A DNA stretch of 64,000 bases, from contig CAIQVH010000014.1 in assembly GCA_903875215.1 (NCBI GenBank), positions 1-64,000 on the forward strand. The letters run 5' to 3'. Below the pieces are notes generated by a model. That model had not been told where the DNA came from, made no database searches, and worked only from the letters and a program-made list of their open reading frames with translations. The translations under genes were made by a program, and so were the position numbers. Every line of letters begins with the position of its first letter. Position 1 is the stretch's first letter. This document shows, piece after piece, positions 7,913-17,981 of the stretch. Source of the DNA: an uncultured Anaerolineae bacterium (lineage in GTDB: Bacteria > Chloroflexota > Anaerolineae > Anaerolineales > Villigracilaceae).

Positions 7913-9247
7913 ATGACAAAAAAAATAACCTCGCAAGAAATGGTTGACCTGAGCAAAGAATATACCTTTTTCTCCTGGTCGGTCCAGGGGCAGGTCAATC
8001 CGATTCCCGTAACGCGCGCTGAAGGCATCTATTTTTGGGATGCCGATGGCAAACGCTACATCGATTTTTCATCGCAACTGATGAATACCAATATCGGCCA
8101 CCAGCATCCTAAAGTGGTCAGGGCCATCCAGGAGCAAGCCGCCGAAGTGTGCTTTGTGCACCCTGGCAATACCACCGCTGCCCGCGCCCTGCTCGGCAAA
8201 AAATTGGCCGAAGTGACCCCCGGCAATTTAAAGAAGACCTTTTTTGCGCTGGGCGGTTCCGAAGCCAATGAAAACGCCATCAAAATCGCCCGTTTTTATA
8301 CCGGGCGGCACAAAATCCTGGCGCGTTATCGCTCCTATCACGGCGCGACGCATGGTTCGATTGCCCTGACCGGTGATTACCGCCGACTCGCGGTTGAACC
8401 GACCATGCCCGGCGGCGTCCACTTCCTCGACCCGTACTGCTATCGCTGCCCGTTCGGGCAAAAGAAAGAATCCTGCGCCCGCGAGTGCATCAAGCATCTC
8501 GAGGAAGTCATCCGCTATGAAGGCCCCGATAAAATCGCGGCCATCATCATGGAAGGTGTGGTCGGCTCCAACGGGCTGATCGTCCCGCCGGATGATTACT
8601 GGCCGCGCGTCCGGGAGCTCTGCGACAAATACGGCATCCTGCTCATCTCCGACGAAGTGATGAGCGGCTGGGGCCGTACCGGTGCGTGGTTCGCCGTCGA
8701 TAACTGGGGCGTCACCCCCGATATTATCACCACCGCCAAAGGCATCACCAGCGGATACCTGCCATTAGGTGCGGTGATCGTCTCCGAGCCGATTGCAAAA
8801 TTCTTCGACGACAAATACCTCTACGCCGGCCTGACTTATAACGGCCACGCACTCTCCTGCGCCGCCGCACTGGCCACCATCGAAGTCTATACCGAGGATC
8901 ACCTGATCGAAAATGCCCGTGAAATGGGCAAATACCTTGGCGAGCGGCTGGAAGCCCTCAAAGCGGCGCACCCATCGGTGGGTGATGTCCGTTATATCGG
9001 CCTGTTTACCACGCTCGAGCTGGTGCAAAACCGCGAGACGAAAGACATCATGCCAGCCAGCGTCATGGGCGAAGTTGGCAAGTACCTGCGCGAGAATGGC
9101 CTGTTCACATTCATCATGGCCAACAACCTGGGCAGCATGCTCTTCGTTGTTCCGCCGCTCTGCATCACCAAAGAACAACTGGATGAAGGCCTGGCCATCG
9201 TCGAGAAGGCGCTTGAAGTGGCGGATAAATCGGCAAGTGGTAAATAG
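7913..9247 (+). CDS. Class III aminotransferase, taurine/omega-amino-acid:pyruvate type
   Basis: A 444-residue PLP enzyme. The lysine is Lys276 ([14 protein letters not shown]), with the conserved aspartate in [13 protein letters not shown]. An insert with YCYRCPFG and two more cysteines about 10 residues later matches the taurine-pyruvate and beta-alanine-pyruvate transaminase branch. Such enzymes move the amino group of an omega-amino acid to pyruvate, giving a semialdehyde plus alanine. The next gene, 19 bases downstream, encodes a semialdehyde dehydrogenase that could consume the product. The stop is TAG and no terminator separates the two genes. Confidence 0.87.
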   Translation: MTKKITSQEMVDLSKEYTFFSWSVQGQVNPIPVTRAEGIYFWDADGKRYIDFSSQLMNTNIGHQHPKVVRAIQEQAAEVCFVHPGNTTAARALLGKKLAEVTPGNLKKTFFALGGSEANENAIKIARFYTGRHKILARYRSYHGATHGSIALTGDYRRLAVEPTMPGGVHFLDPYCYRCPFGQKKESCARECIKHLEEVIRYEGPDKIAAIIMEGVVGSNGLIVPPDDYWPRVRELCDKYGILLISDEVMSGWGRTGAWFAVDNWGVTPDIITTAKGITSGYLPLGAVIVSEPIAKFFDDKYLYAGLTYNGHALSCAAALATIEVYTEDHLIENAREMGKYLGERLEALKAAHPSVGDVRYIGLFTTLELVQNRETKDIMPASVMGEVGKYLRENGLFTFIMANNLGSMLFVVPPLCITKEQLDEGLAIVEKALEVADKSASGK

Positions 9248-9266
9248 TGACCAGGTTGGAGAAAAT

Positions 9267-10736
9267 ATGCAGAAAATATTAAATTATATCAATGGCGAAT
9301 GGATCGACCCCGTCGTTTCGGAATATGTGGAGGTAATCAACCCGGCGACAGGCGCCGTTATCGCGCAGACCCCCCTGAGTCATGCTTCCGATGTGGAAGC
9401 GGCGGCCAAAGCTGCGGCGCTGGCGCTGCCGGCCTGGCGGCGCACCCCGGCCAATGAGCGGGTGCAGTACCTGTTCAAGCTGCGCGAACTGCTCAAGGCC
9501 AATAACGATGAAATCGCCCGCACCATCACCAACGAGTGCGGCAAAACCTTCGAAGAAGCCAAAGCCGAGATGGTACGAGCCATCGAGAATGTGGAAGTGG
9601 CCTGTGGCATCCCAATGATGTCGAAGGGTGAAATTGCCGAAGACATTGCGCCCGGCATTGACGAGCTGATGATCCGCCAGCCGGTCGGCGTCTGCGCGAC
9701 GATTGCGCCGTTCAATTTTCCGGGCATGATCGTTTTCTGGTATTTGCCCTACGCCCTGGCGACCGGCAATACCTTCATCGTCAAGCCCTCCGAAAAAGTG
9801 CCGATGACGATGCAGTTGATTTTTAAGCTGATCGACCAGATTGGGCTGCCGAAGGGTGTCATCAACATGGTCAACGGCGCCAAAGAAGCGGTCGATGCGA
9901 TTCTCGATCACCCGGTCATCCGCGCCATTACTTTCGTGGGTTCTTCAGGGGTGGCGAAGTATATCTACAGCCGCGCGTCTGCCAACGGCAAGCGCGTTCA
10001 GGCGCAGGGCGGTGCAAAGAATCCGGTTGTCGTCTTGCCGGATGCGGATATGGAGATGGCCGTCAAAATTATCGCCGATTCGGCCTTTGGCTGCGCCGGG
10101 CAGCGCTGCCTGGCGGTTTCGTGGGCGGTGACGGTCGGTGAGGCGCGGAATCTTTTTAATGAAGCCATTTGTGATGCCGCGGCTAGCCGGTCGGTGGGTT
10201 ACGGTCTCGATAATGGAATCCAGATGGGGGCGGTGATCAGTTCAGCCAGTAAGAGCCGCATTGAACAGTTAATCGGCCTCGGGGCGTCTGAAGGCGCATC
10301 GGTGCCGGTGGATGGCCGGGGAACGGTCATCAAAGGCTATGAAGGTGGCAGCTTCGTCCGTCCGACGATCCTGATGGATATGCAGCCGGGCAGCGAAATC
10401 TGGAAAACGGAGATTTTTGGCCCGGTGCTGGGACTGATGCACGTCAACACGATTGACGAGGCGATTGCGCTGGCAAACAGCCAGGCGTTTGGCAACCAGG
10501 CCAGCTTGTTCACCAGCAGCGGCTCGGCGGCGCGCAAATTCCGCTACGAGGTCGAGGCCGGGAATATCGGCATCAATATCGGCGTGGCGGCCCCGATGGC
10601 GTTTTTCCCCTTCTCCGGCTGGAAAGAGTCGTTCTACGGCGATAATCACGGCCAGGGGATGGATGCGGTCGAGTTCTTCACCCAGAAGAAGGTGGTGGTG
10701 GAACGCTGGCCCAAGGAGTGGACCAGGAAGTTCTAA
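9267..10736 (+). CDS. mmsA: CoA-acylating methylmalonate/malonate-semialdehyde dehydrogenase
   Basis: Converts methylmalonate semialdehyde to propionyl-CoA, or malonate semialdehyde to acetyl-CoA, with NAD+ and CoA. The 489 residues match the MmsA branch of the aldehyde dehydrogenases: [30 protein letters not shown], the nucleophile Cys281 in [10 protein letters not shown], and EIFGPVL near the C terminus. The start at 9267 is preceded by GGAG. A longer in-frame reading reaches back to 8913 but lies wholly inside the upstream aminotransferase and is not plausible. It pairs functionally with the omega-aminotransferase just upstream, for example in beta-alanine or 3-aminoisobutyrate breakdown. 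Confidence 0.92.
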   Translation: MQKILNYINGEWIDPVVSEYVEVINPATGAVIAQTPLSHASDVEAAAKAAALALPAWRRTPANERVQYLFKLRELLKANNDEIARTITNECGKTFEEAKAEMVRAIENVEVACGIPMMSKGEIAEDIAPGIDELMIRQPVGVCATIAPFNFPGMIVFWYLPYALATGNTFIVKPSEKVPMTMQLIFKLIDQIGLPKGVINMVNGAKEAVDAILDHPVIRAITFVGSSGVAKYIYSRASANGKRVQAQGGAKNPVVVLPDADMEMAVKIIADSAFGCAGQRCLAVSWAVTVGEARNLFNEAICDAAASRSVGYGLDNGIQMGAVISSASKSRIEQLIGLGASEGASVPVDGRGTVIKGYEGGSFVRPTILMDMQPGSEIWKTEIFGPVLGLMHVNTIDEAIALANSQAFGNQASLFTSSGSAARKFRYEVEAGNIGINIGVAAPMAFFPFSGWKESFYGDNHGQGMDAVEFFTQKKVVVERWPKEWTRKF

Positions 10737-10822
10737 GGTCGTTACCCGGTTATCCAGCGCTGTGGTTTGGTGAGGCAGCTGGTTAACTGACAAATTGGAT
10801 AACAATAAAGAGGAGCGAGACA

Positions 10823-12184
10823 ATGTCACAGAATTTGCAGGCTGCACAAGAGTATGCTCAGAAATGGCTCGAGATCATCGAAAAGCCGGAACGCCCGCCC
10901 GAGGAACTCGGAAAGTGGATCATCGAGGAGTCCCTGCATAACTTTGCTGAACATTTTAACAAGGGCTGGCTGGATTACCGTAAGTCAGTCACCCAGGCCG
11001 GGCAATGGGCTGCCACCGAGTGGACCGGTCATGGCGCGACCTTTGAAGATGTGTTGGGCCGCAAATTTCTCGATTTTCTGGGCGGCTTCGGGATGATGGA
11101 TCTGGGTTGGAGCCATCCGGAAGTGGTGGCGGCTGTCCAGGCGCAGTTGCTGCGGACTCCGATGCCCAGCCAGGAGCTGATCGATCCGCTGCGTGGTGTG
11201 CTGGCCAAGCTGCTGGCGGATATTTCTCCCGGTGACCTGAAATTTGCCTGGTTTGCGGCCAGCGGCACCGAGTCGATTGAAGCGGCCATTAAATTGGCCA
11301 AGGTTTATACCAAGAAACCAGCCTTCATCGTTGCGGTCAAAGCATTCCATGGTAAGACCATGGGGGCCCTTTCGATGATGGGTAAGGCCGACTATCGCGT
11401 CCCACCCGGAGTGCTGTACGGCGGCCCGGTCTACCATGTCCCCTTTGGGGATGCCGATGCCGTGGAAAAGCAGCTCGAAATCTGCGACAAAATTGGCGTG
11501 GGTGTAGCTGGAGTATTGATGGAGCCGATTCAGGGCGAGGCGGGAGGAATTGTTCCGCCAGACGATTTCTGGCCGCGAATCCGCGAGGCGACGAAGAAGT
11601 ACGGCACTCTACTGATCGCTGACGAAGTTCAGACTGGTCTGGGGCGCACCGGCAAACTGTGGGGCGTCGATCACTGGAATGTGGTTCCCGATATCATCGC
11701 TGTGGCGAAATCGCTGGGCGGAGGCGTGATGCCAATCTGTGCCGTCATCACCACCGAAGAGATTTTCCAACCCTTTATGTACCCGAATCCGTTCCTGCAA
11801 ACTACCACCACCGGCGGCGGTGCGCTGGCTTGCTCGGCGGCGATTGCGGCGATCAACGTCACCGTGCGCGACCGCTTATGGGAAGCTGCCCAGGAAAAAG
11901 GCGATTATATTCTGCCCAAGGTGCAGGAGCTGGCCGAGCGCTATCCAAAAGTTTACAAAGGCGTGACCGGGAAGGGCCTGCTCATTGGACAGCACTTCCA
12001 GACCCCGGAAATTGGCGGGGCGGTGGCGGCAGCCCTGTTTAAGCGTGGCGTGCTGGTGGCCGGGACGCTGACAAGCGCCCAGACCATCCGCATTGAGCCA
12101 CCGCTTGTGATCACGTATGACGAAATTAATCAGGGCCTGACGGCGCTCAGTGAAGCTGTTGCCGAAGTAAACGGGACGCTGTAG
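10823..12184 (+). CDS. Class III aminotransferase, putrescine aminotransferase-like
   Basis: A 453-residue PLP enzyme. It has the N-terminal extension seen in the putrescine/diamine aminotransferase branch (a helical first 60 residues before the catalytic core), the SGTESIEAAIKLAKVYT region, IADEVQTGLGRTG, and Schiff-base lysine Lys296 (AVAKSLGGGVMP). The putrescine enzyme transfers an amino group to 2-oxoglutarate, giving 4-aminobutanal. The specific substrate here is an inference from resemblance. An AGAGGAG ribosome site precedes the start. It is the last gene of the first Lrp block, and a perfect hairpin follows 26 bases later. Confidence 0.85.
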   Translation: MSQNLQAAQEYAQKWLEIIEKPERPPEELGKWIIEESLHNFAEHFNKGWLDYRKSVTQAGQWAATEWTGHGATFEDVLGRKFLDFLGGFGMMDLGWSHPEVVAAVQAQLLRTPMPSQELIDPLRGVLAKLLADISPGDLKFAWFAASGTESIEAAIKLAKVYTKKPAFIVAVKAFHGKTMGALSMMGKADYRVPPGVLYGGPVYHVPFGDADAVEKQLEICDKIGVGVAGVLMEPIQGEAGGIVPPDDFWPRIREATKKYGTLLIADEVQTGLGRTGKLWGVDHWNVVPDIIAVAKSLGGGVMPICAVITTEEIFQPFMYPNPFLQTTTTGGGALACSAAIAAINVTVRDRLWEAAQEKGDYILPKVQELAERYPKVYKGVTGKGLLIGQHFQTPEIGGAVAAALFKRGVLVAGTLTSAQTIRIEPPLVITYDEINQGLTALSEAVAEVNGTL

Positions 12185-12210
12185 CGGTTCAATCAGGTCT
12201 CTTCCATATC

Positions 12211-12240
12211 GTAGGCGCTCTCTGCGAGGGGAGCGCCTAC
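12211..12240. repeat. GTAGGCGCTC hairpin repeat
   Basis: A perfect 10-bp inverted repeat, GTAGGCGCTC and GAGCGCCTAC, with a 10-base loop. It follows the aminotransferase stop but lacks a T tract, so it looks more like a dispersed palindromic repeat than an intrinsic terminator. A shorter relative sits at 22570-22587. Confidence 0.7.
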
Positions 12241-12315
12241 ATCCTATTGAGAAAATACACCTGTGCTTTTAAGGTAAATTATGGTTCGAAATTTTGCGCT
12301 GTTGGCAAAAAACAA

Positions 12316-12344
12316 TTGACTTCTCTTCTTAATCGTTATAAAAT
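12316..12344 (+). promoter_or_regulatory. Promoter of the second Lrp-family regulator, predicting a leaderless mRNA
   Basis: TTGACT (12316-12321), a 17-base spacer and TAAAAT (12339-12344). The ATG at 12351 begins only seven bases after the -10 box, which is where transcription should start. No ribosome site fits between them. Confidence 0.72.
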
Positions 12345-12350
12345 CTCAAT

Positions 12351-12818
12351 ATGGATAACATAATTGGTAATCAGCGGCCGGATGATCTCGATAATGTTGA
12401 TCTTTACATCATTGACGCGATGCGCGCCGATGGGCGGATTGCCTTTGCTCAAATTGCTCAACAGTTGAACGTTTCTCCGGGAATGATTCGGGCGCGCTAC
12501 AACCGGTTGGCAGAGATGGGCATGATGAAGGTTGTAGCCATCACCAACCCACTCCGCTTGGGATACACCACCATGGCGATGATCGGGATCCGTACCGACG
12601 GGGAGCGGATGCTTGAAGTGGCTGAAAAAGTCTCAGCTTTTGAAGAAGTCATCTACCTGATTGTGGTCAGCGGGCGCTACGATATCATGGCTGAAGTGGT
12701 GTGCCGGGATCACGCTGACTTGCTGCGATTTTTGACCGAGAAATTGTACAGGGTTGAGGGCGTCAGAGAGTCGGAATCGTTCATGCATCTGAAAATTCAG
12801 AAGGAAGTCTATTTCTAA
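12351..12818 (+). CDS. Lrp/AsnC-family transcriptional regulator (second block)
   Basis: A 155-residue paralogue of the regulator at 6008. It has a helix-turn-helix (VDLYIIDAMRADGRIAFAQI, then VSPGMIRARYNRL) and a RAM effector domain ending in a MHLKIQKEVYF strand. It stands at the head of the saccharopine-dehydrogenase-like, permease and AOR genes and probably controls them in response to an amino acid. Its promoter geometry implies a leaderless transcript. Two separate Lrp genes 6 kb apart suggest that the two blocks answer to different ligands. Confidence 0.92.
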   Translation: MDNIIGNQRPDDLDNVDLYIIDAMRADGRIAFAQIAQQLNVSPGMIRARYNRLAEMGMMKVVAITNPLRLGYTTMAMIGIRTDGERMLEVAEKVSAFEEVIYLIVVSGRYDIMAEVVCRDHADLLRFLTEKLYRVEGVRESESFMHLKIQKEVYF

Positions 12819-12911
12819 ACACGGGCACAAATTTAGTGGCCGTGTTTTATTTTATTGGTTCGTAGAAATTCTACCGGCGATGCCGGTATAAAATCACAAG
12901 GAGAAAAAGGA

Positions 12912-14120
12912 ATGAAAGTATTGCTCGTTGGTGTTGGCGGTGTGGGTGAAGCGATTGCGCAGATTGCAAAGCGCCGCCCGTGGATCGAACAGATCGTTCT
13001 GACCGATTACAACGTCAAGCGCGCCACAGAAATTCAGACTAAACTGGGTGATAATGCGCGCTTCCCGGTCGAGTTCATTGATGCCAGCAAACAGGAGATG
13101 ATCGAAGATTTAGCCAGGAAGTACAAGGTTGACCTGATCATGAATGCGGTCGACCCGGTTTTCAATGAGCAGATTTTCGACGCAGCTTTCAACGTGGGTG
13201 TGACCTACATGGATATGGCCATGACGCTTTCCACACCACATCCTGATGACCCTTTCAATACCTGCGGGGTCAAGTTGGGGGATTACCAGTTCGAACGCAC
13301 CAAGAAATGGGAAGAAAAAGGCCTGCTGGCGTTGGTCGGCATTGGCGTGGAACCAGGCATGGCGGACGTTTTTGCCCGTTATGCTCAGGACCATCTCTTT
13401 GACGAAATTGAAGAGCTGGGAATTCGGGATGGAGCCAACATTGAAATCAAGGGCTATGAATTTGCCCCGAATTTTTCGATCTGGACAACCATTGAAGAAT
13501 GCCTGAATCCACCCGTTATTTGGGAAAAAGAAAAAGGTTGGTACACCACTGCGCCCTTCTCCGAGCCGGAAGTGTTTGAATTTCCCGGCGGGATTGGCAA
13601 GGTGGAGGTGGTCAACGTAGAACATGAAGAAGTATTGCTCATGCCGCGCTGGCTTAAAGCAAAACGCGCCACCTTCAAATATGGCCTGGGGGACCAGTTC
13701 ATCGGCGTGCTGAAGACTTTGCACATGCTCGGCCTCGATAACAAAGAAAAGATCAATGTCAAGGGTGTTCAGGTGGCCCCGCGTGATGTGGTTGCCGCCT
13801 GCCTGCCCGACCCGGCTTACCTGGGCGATCGGATGTCTGGTAAAACCTGCGCCGGGACGTGGGTCAAAGGCAAGAAAGATGGTAAAGATCGGGAGGTCTA
13901 TCTCTACCAGGTAGCGGACAACGAAGAATGCATGCAGGAATGGGGCTGCCAGGCGGTTGTGGCGCAGACCGCTTTCAGCGCCGTGATCGCCATGGACCTG
14001 CTCCAGCATGGTCAGTGGCAGGGCGTTGGCGTGCTGGGCCCCGAGGCTTTTCCGGCCGATTCCTTTATGGCAAAAATGGCCGATTACGGTTTCCCGTATG
14101 GGATCAAGGAAATAAAGTAA
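12912..14120 (+). CDS. Saccharopine-dehydrogenase-family oxidoreductase
   Basis: A 402-residue NAD(P)-dependent enzyme. The Rossmann start MKVLLVGVGGVGEAIAQIA carries the GxGxxG-type motif, and the C-terminal part matches the saccharopine dehydrogenase/carboxynorspermidine synthase superfamily (GVEPGMADVFARYA region). Candidate reactions are oxidative cleavage or formation of saccharopine-like adducts, or direct oxidation of lysine-type amines. The exact substrate is not decidable here. The start at 12912 has AAGGAG upstream; the longer frame from 12855 has none. It sits between an Lrp regulator and an amino-acid permease, consistent with amino-acid breakdown rather than biosynthesis. Confidence 0.85.
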   Translation: MKVLLVGVGGVGEAIAQIAKRRPWIEQIVLTDYNVKRATEIQTKLGDNARFPVEFIDASKQEMIEDLARKYKVDLIMNAVDPVFNEQIFDAAFNVGVTYMDMAMTLSTPHPDDPFNTCGVKLGDYQFERTKKWEEKGLLALVGIGVEPGMADVFARYAQDHLFDEIEELGIRDGANIEIKGYEFAPNFSIWTTIEECLNPPVIWEKEKGWYTTAPFSEPEVFEFPGGIGKVEVVNVEHEEVLLMPRWLKAKRATFKYGLGDQFIGVLKTLHMLGLDNKEKINVKGVQVAPRDVVAACLPDPAYLGDRMSGKTCAGTWVKGKKDGKDREVYLYQVADNEECMQEWGCQAVVAQTAFSAVIAMDLLQHGQWQGVGVLGPEAFPADSFMAKMADYGFPYGIKEIK

Positions 14121-14132
14121 ACAAAGGTATAA

Positions 14133-14173
14133 ATTACCCCATGCCCGAATCGAATCTACGGGCATGGGGTAAT
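14133..14173. terminator. Long stem-loop between the dehydrogenase and permease genes
   Basis: A perfect 15-bp stem (14133-14147 with 14159-14173) and an 11-base loop, without a T tract. It could be a partial terminator or an mRNA-stabilising hairpin that sets different expression levels for the two genes. Confidence 0.6.
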
Positions 14174-14213
14174 AATTAACATATTCCATAGGAGACGGTG
14201 GAGGAACCGCAAC

Positions 14214-15812
14214 ATGTCACAAACCAATGGTGCAAAAGTCATTAGTACTGAGGCTGGAAAGCTCAAACGCAGCCTGACGCTCATTCCGCTTTCGGGTCTG
14301 ATTTATTTCACCGTTTGCGGGGGGTCTTTCGGCATCGAACCCTTGATCGGCTACGCCGGGCCGGGCCTGGCGCTGATCTTGATTGCCCTGACCCCGCTCA
14401 TTTTCAGCCTGCCCAATCTTTTGATTGTTCAGGAACTCCAGACGATGATGCCCGTCCAGGGCGGTTATTACCACTGGATTAAACGCGCCTTTGGACCTTT
14501 CGCCGGGTTCCTGGCGGGTTGGAACAACTGGGTCGTTTCCTGGCTGGATGTCTCCATCTACCCGGTGCTGGCAGCGCTCTACTTGAGCGCTTTCATCCCC
14601 GCGCTGGATTCAGGCACGACCCTGTTTGGATTTGAGCTATCGGCTGGGTTCTTGCAGTGGCTGGTAGCCGTGGTGATGATCTGGTTTGTGGCCTGGCTGC
14701 AGATTCGCGGCTCACGCGCGACGGGCTTGTTCACCAACTCTTTGGGTGTTTTTATGATCATTCCGCTGGTGTTATTGGCTTTGCTTGGGTTCTACGCCTG
14801 GTTTAAATCGGGTGTCACCCCGGCACTGCCATTTCTGCCCGGCGGCGCGGAAGTCAACTTTGGCTCGCTGACAGCTGCTTTCAGCACCGGCCTGTTCGTG
14901 GTGATGTGGAACTACATGGGCTGGGAACTGCCATCCGCGGCAGGGGATGAAGTGGTTGAGCCTCGCAAGACTTACCCGCGCGCAATGGCGATTGTGCTCG
15001 TGCTGGCAATTTTGACCTATGCCTTGCCGGTGACTGGAGCTTTGTTTGGTGGCGCCGGGGAAGGGGGGCGTTATACGGTTTGGGGCATCGAAGCGAGTGA
15101 TGAAGAAGCTGGAATTGCCGCGGATGTGGCTCCCTACGGTGTCAGCGCGGAGCAAATTGACAGTTGGGGTGTCTCTGGTTCGACCGACGCCACTGGTTGG
15201 GAATTCCCACAAATTGGGCAGGCGGTGGCCGCCAAACTGACGGGGAATTCTCAGTCTCCGCTGGTGATGTTCATGGTCACGATCCTGACCCTTTCAGCGG
15301 TGCTTTCGATGATTGGGTTGTTCATTGGGAATAGTTTAGGTGGCAGCCGCGTGCCCTTTGCGCTGGCGGAAGATGGCATGTTCCCGCGCTGGATGGTTAA
15401 AGTACACCCGAAGCATGGCTCGCCCTATGTCGCCATCCTGGTCGTCAGCGTCATCTACACCCTGTTTGCGACCAATGCCTTCGAATTCCTGGTGGTGGCG
15501 GATGTGTTCCTGCAACTGCTGGTTGTACTGGCCGAAGTAGCGGCCCTGTGGATGTTGCGCCGTACCGAGCCGGACCGCCCCCGCACCCGCGTTCCGGGCG
15601 GCATGTTTGGCCTGGTGCTGGCCTCATTCAGCCTGTCGGCCATCATTCTGATTGCTTTTGCCAGCCAGGTCATTGATGCAGGCTGGGGTTCGATCGGCGT
15701 TGCGCTGAGCTTGATGGCGGTTGGCGCCGTGTTGTATTTCCCCTTCCGCAAGCTTTACAAGCCCGGTGTGCCGGATGTTGACCCCTTTGAAGCTGGACAG
15801 GGTGATGATTAA
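14214..15812 (+). CDS. APC-superfamily amino acid permease
   Basis: A cytoplasmic-membrane amino-acid transporter of 532 residues with about 12 hydrophobic segments. The first helix contains the APC unwound pattern FTVCGGSFGIEP, followed by the PVQGGYYHWIKRAFGP motif typical of the family. Between helices 7 and 8 (about residues 280-345) there is an unusually long Gly/Ala/Asp-rich hydrophilic loop, which accounts for the extra length over the usual 450-480. A GGAGACGGTGGAGG stretch precedes the ATG. The position inside the aminotransferase/AOR block points to uptake of the amino acid that the island degrades. Confidence 0.9.
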   Translation: MSQTNGAKVISTEAGKLKRSLTLIPLSGLIYFTVCGGSFGIEPLIGYAGPGLALILIALTPLIFSLPNLLIVQELQTMMPVQGGYYHWIKRAFGPFAGFLAGWNNWVVSWLDVSIYPVLAALYLSAFIPALDSGTTLFGFELSAGFLQWLVAVVMIWFVAWLQIRGSRATGLFTNSLGVFMIIPLVLLALLGFYAWFKSGVTPALPFLPGGAEVNFGSLTAAFSTGLFVVMWNYMGWELPSAAGDEVVEPRKTYPRAMAIVLVLAILTYALPVTGALFGGAGEGGRYTVWGIEASDEEAGIAADVAPYGVSAEQIDSWGVSGSTDATGWEFPQIGQAVAAKLTGNSQSPLVMFMVTILTLSAVLSMIGLFIGNSLGGSRVPFALAEDGMFPRWMVKVHPKHGSPYVAILVVSVIYTLFATNAFEFLVVADVFLQLLVVLAEVAALWMLRRTEPDRPRTRVPGGMFGLVLASFSLSAIILIAFASQVIDAGWGSIGVALSLMAVGAVLYFPFRKLYKPGVPDVDPFEAGQGDD

Positions 15813-15877
15813 AGTTGCCTAAGGTGCAGCGCGCCAACCGGCTGGGAAAACCCGGTAAACAGGGAAGCTTCACACTG

Positions 15878-15917
15878 GTCCCCTTTCTGAAAAAAAACGG
15901 AAAGGGGACAGTTTTTT
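15878..15917 (+). terminator. Terminator after the permease gene
   Basis: GTCCCCTTTC (15878-15887) pairs perfectly with GAAAGGGGAC (15900-15909) and is followed by AG and six T. It ends the second Lrp transcription unit before the AOR gene. Confidence 0.85.
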
Positions 15918-16042
15918 GTCGAAAAAAAGCATTAATTATTTACTTAATGTCGTTTTCGGCAGGCGGCGTTTGCCTTTCACCCCTGCCAGTTTTATAATAG
16001 GGGCGATCTATTTTCGCTCAATTCTTTTCAGGAGATGCAGCC

Positions 16043-17977
16043 ATGCCTTACGGATATAACGGAAAAATCCTGCACGTCAATTTGACCACCGGCAACCTGA
16101 CGGTGGAGGAACCAGCCGAATCGTTTTACCGCACCTATATGGGCGGCAGCGCGATGGGGCTTTACTACATCTTGAAGGATATGCCCGCCGGGGCCGACCC
16201 AACCGGCCCGGAGAATGTGCTGACGCTGATGACGGGCGTCACCACCGGGGCAGCCATCAGTGGGCAGAGCCGTATCAATGCCAATGCCAAATCTCCCATC
16301 AGCGGCGGGATTGGCGATTCACAGGGCGGCGGATTCTTCCCGGCGGAGTTGAAGTTTGCCGGGTTTGACGGAATCGTCGTCAAGGGAAAAGCCCCGAAAC
16401 CGGTATATCTCTGGATTAAGGACGGTGTGGCAGAGTTGAAAGATGCTTCTCATCTTTCCGGCAAAGTGACCGGGGCGGTCGAATCCGCGCTGAAAGAAGA
16501 ATTGGGCGAGGAAAAAGCCGAGGTGCTGCAACACGGCCCAGCCGCCGAAAAAGGTATCCTTTTCTCCAGTTTGTTGAGCATGTCGAACCGCAATAATGGC
16601 CGCACGGGCATGGGCCTGGTGATGGCCTCCAAAAATTTGAAAGCGGTGGTGGTGCGCGGAACGAAGAAACCGTCGCTGGCTGACTCGAAGGCGCTGACGG
16701 CGCTCAACCGCGAAGGCCCGAAGATGCTGCCCGAAAACGCCGATATGGCCGGGCTGGGCAAATATGGCACGGCCAGCGTGGTGCTGCCGCAGCACAGCAT
16801 GGGCACGCTGCCAACCCGCAACTATAACGAAGGCTCGTTTGAGTTCGCCGAAGACTTGAGCGGCGAGAAGATGTATGACACCATCCTGAAGGGCGTGGCG
16901 CAAGGCAAACAGGATAAACAGGGCCGCGATACGTGCTATTCGTGCGTGGTGCGCTGCAAACGCGTGGTGGAGATGGAAGGCCAATACAAGGTTGATGAAA
17001 AGTACGGCGGCCCGGAATATGAAACCATCGGCACATTTGGCTCATACTGCGGCGTGAAGGATTTGGGCGCGGTTTCGCTGGCGAACCAGATCTGCAACGA
17101 GCACGGCGTGGATACGATTGCCTGCGGCGCGACGATCGCGTTTGCAATGGAATGCTACGAAAAAGGCATTTTGAGTAAGGATGACACCGGCGGAATCGAG
17201 TTGAAGTTCGGGAATGCCGAGGCGATGCTGGAAACGCTCAACCAGATCGTGACTGGCGCTTCGGATTTTGGGCGGCTGCTGGGGCAGGGTTCTGAACGTG
17301 CCGCAAAAGCCATCGGCAAGGGCGCGGATGAGTGCCTGATCACGTTCAAGGGCGGCGAGGCCCCGGCGCATATGCCGCAGGCCAAGCGCAGCCTGAGCCT
17401 GATCTACATGGTCAACCCGTTTGGCGCAGATCACCAGTCCAGCGAACATGACTGGATGATTGAAGATGGCATCGCGTCTGACCTGTATATGAGCCGCCTG
17501 GCGCAGTTGGGGATGACGGAAAAGCTCGAACCGATGAGTCTTGGGCCGGATAAGGTGAAATTTGCCTACCTGACGGAAGTTTTCTACTCGATGCTGGACT
17601 CGCTCGAACTCTGCCAGTTTGTCTGGGGCCCCGGCTGGACGCTCTATGGCCCGGCAGAAACCGTCGAACTGGTGCGCTCGGTGACTGGCTGGGATGTAAC
17701 GCTCGATGAGTTGATGGCCGTTGGGATGCGCCGCCTGAACCTGATGCGCACCTTCAACGCCCGCGAAGGTCTCAACCGCAACGCCGATAAGATGCCGAAG
17801 AAATTCTTCAAGGCGCTGCAAGGTGAAGGCCCCACTGCTGGCATCGCGCTCAAGCCGGAAGATATGGAAGCGGCGCTGGATGAATATTATCGTTTGGCCG
17901 GTTGGACAAATGACGGCAAACCGACCAAAGCCCAGTTGGAGAAACTTGATTTGGCCTGGGCGGGCGAATTAATCTAA
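16043..17977 (+). CDS. Aldehyde:ferredoxin oxidoreductase, tungsten-pterin type (paralogue 1)
   Basis: Oxidises aldehydes to carboxylic acids while reducing ferredoxin in the cytoplasm, using a tungstopterin and one 4Fe-4S cluster. The 644 residues start with the family pattern MPYGYNGKILHVNLTTG. Cluster ligands are visible as Cys298-x2-Cys301-x3-Cys305 and distal Cys524 (DSLELCQF), matching the classical arrangement. The gene is preceded by a GGAGATG site and 230 bases of mostly non-coding sequence, so it may have its own promoter. Next to transaminases that release aldehydes, it could turn them into acids with conservation of low-potential electrons. The substrate is not predictable. Confidence 0.92.
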   Translation: MPYGYNGKILHVNLTTGNLTVEEPAESFYRTYMGGSAMGLYYILKDMPAGADPTGPENVLTLMTGVTTGAAISGQSRINANAKSPISGGIGDSQGGGFFPAELKFAGFDGIVVKGKAPKPVYLWIKDGVAELKDASHLSGKVTGAVESALKEELGEEKAEVLQHGPAAEKGILFSSLLSMSNRNNGRTGMGLVMASKNLKAVVVRGTKKPSLADSKALTALNREGPKMLPENADMAGLGKYGTASVVLPQHSMGTLPTRNYNEGSFEFAEDLSGEKMYDTILKGVAQGKQDKQGRDTCYSCVVRCKRVVEMEGQYKVDEKYGGPEYETIGTFGSYCGVKDLGAVSLANQICNEHGVDTIACGATIAFAMECYEKGILSKDDTGGIELKFGNAEAMLETLNQIVTGASDFGRLLGQGSERAAKAIGKGADECLITFKGGEAPAHMPQAKRSLSLIYMVNPFGADHQSSEHDWMIEDGIASDLYMSRLAQLGMTEKLEPMSLGPDKVKFAYLTEVFYSMLDSLELCQFVWGPGWTLYGPAETVELVRSVTGWDVTLDELMAVGMRRLNLMRTFNAREGLNRNADKMPKKFFKALQGEGPTAGIALKPEDMEAALDEYYRLAGWTNDGKPTKAQLEKLDLAWAGELI

Positions 17978-17981
17978 AAAC

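Noticed and set aside
8913..9266. N-terminal extension of the semialdehyde dehydrogenase
   Set aside because: Lies entirely within the upstream aminotransferase in another frame. Family alignment and the GGAG site place the start at 9267.
12211..12240. Intrinsic terminator after the putrescine-type aminotransferase
   Set aside because: The stem is perfect but has no T tract on either strand, so I list it as a palindromic repeat.
13110..14189. Long minus-strand ORF opposite the saccharopine-dehydrogenase-like gene
   Set aside because: It mirrors the codon structure of the plus-strand gene, has no recognisable domain and no ribosome site. It is an antisense shadow.
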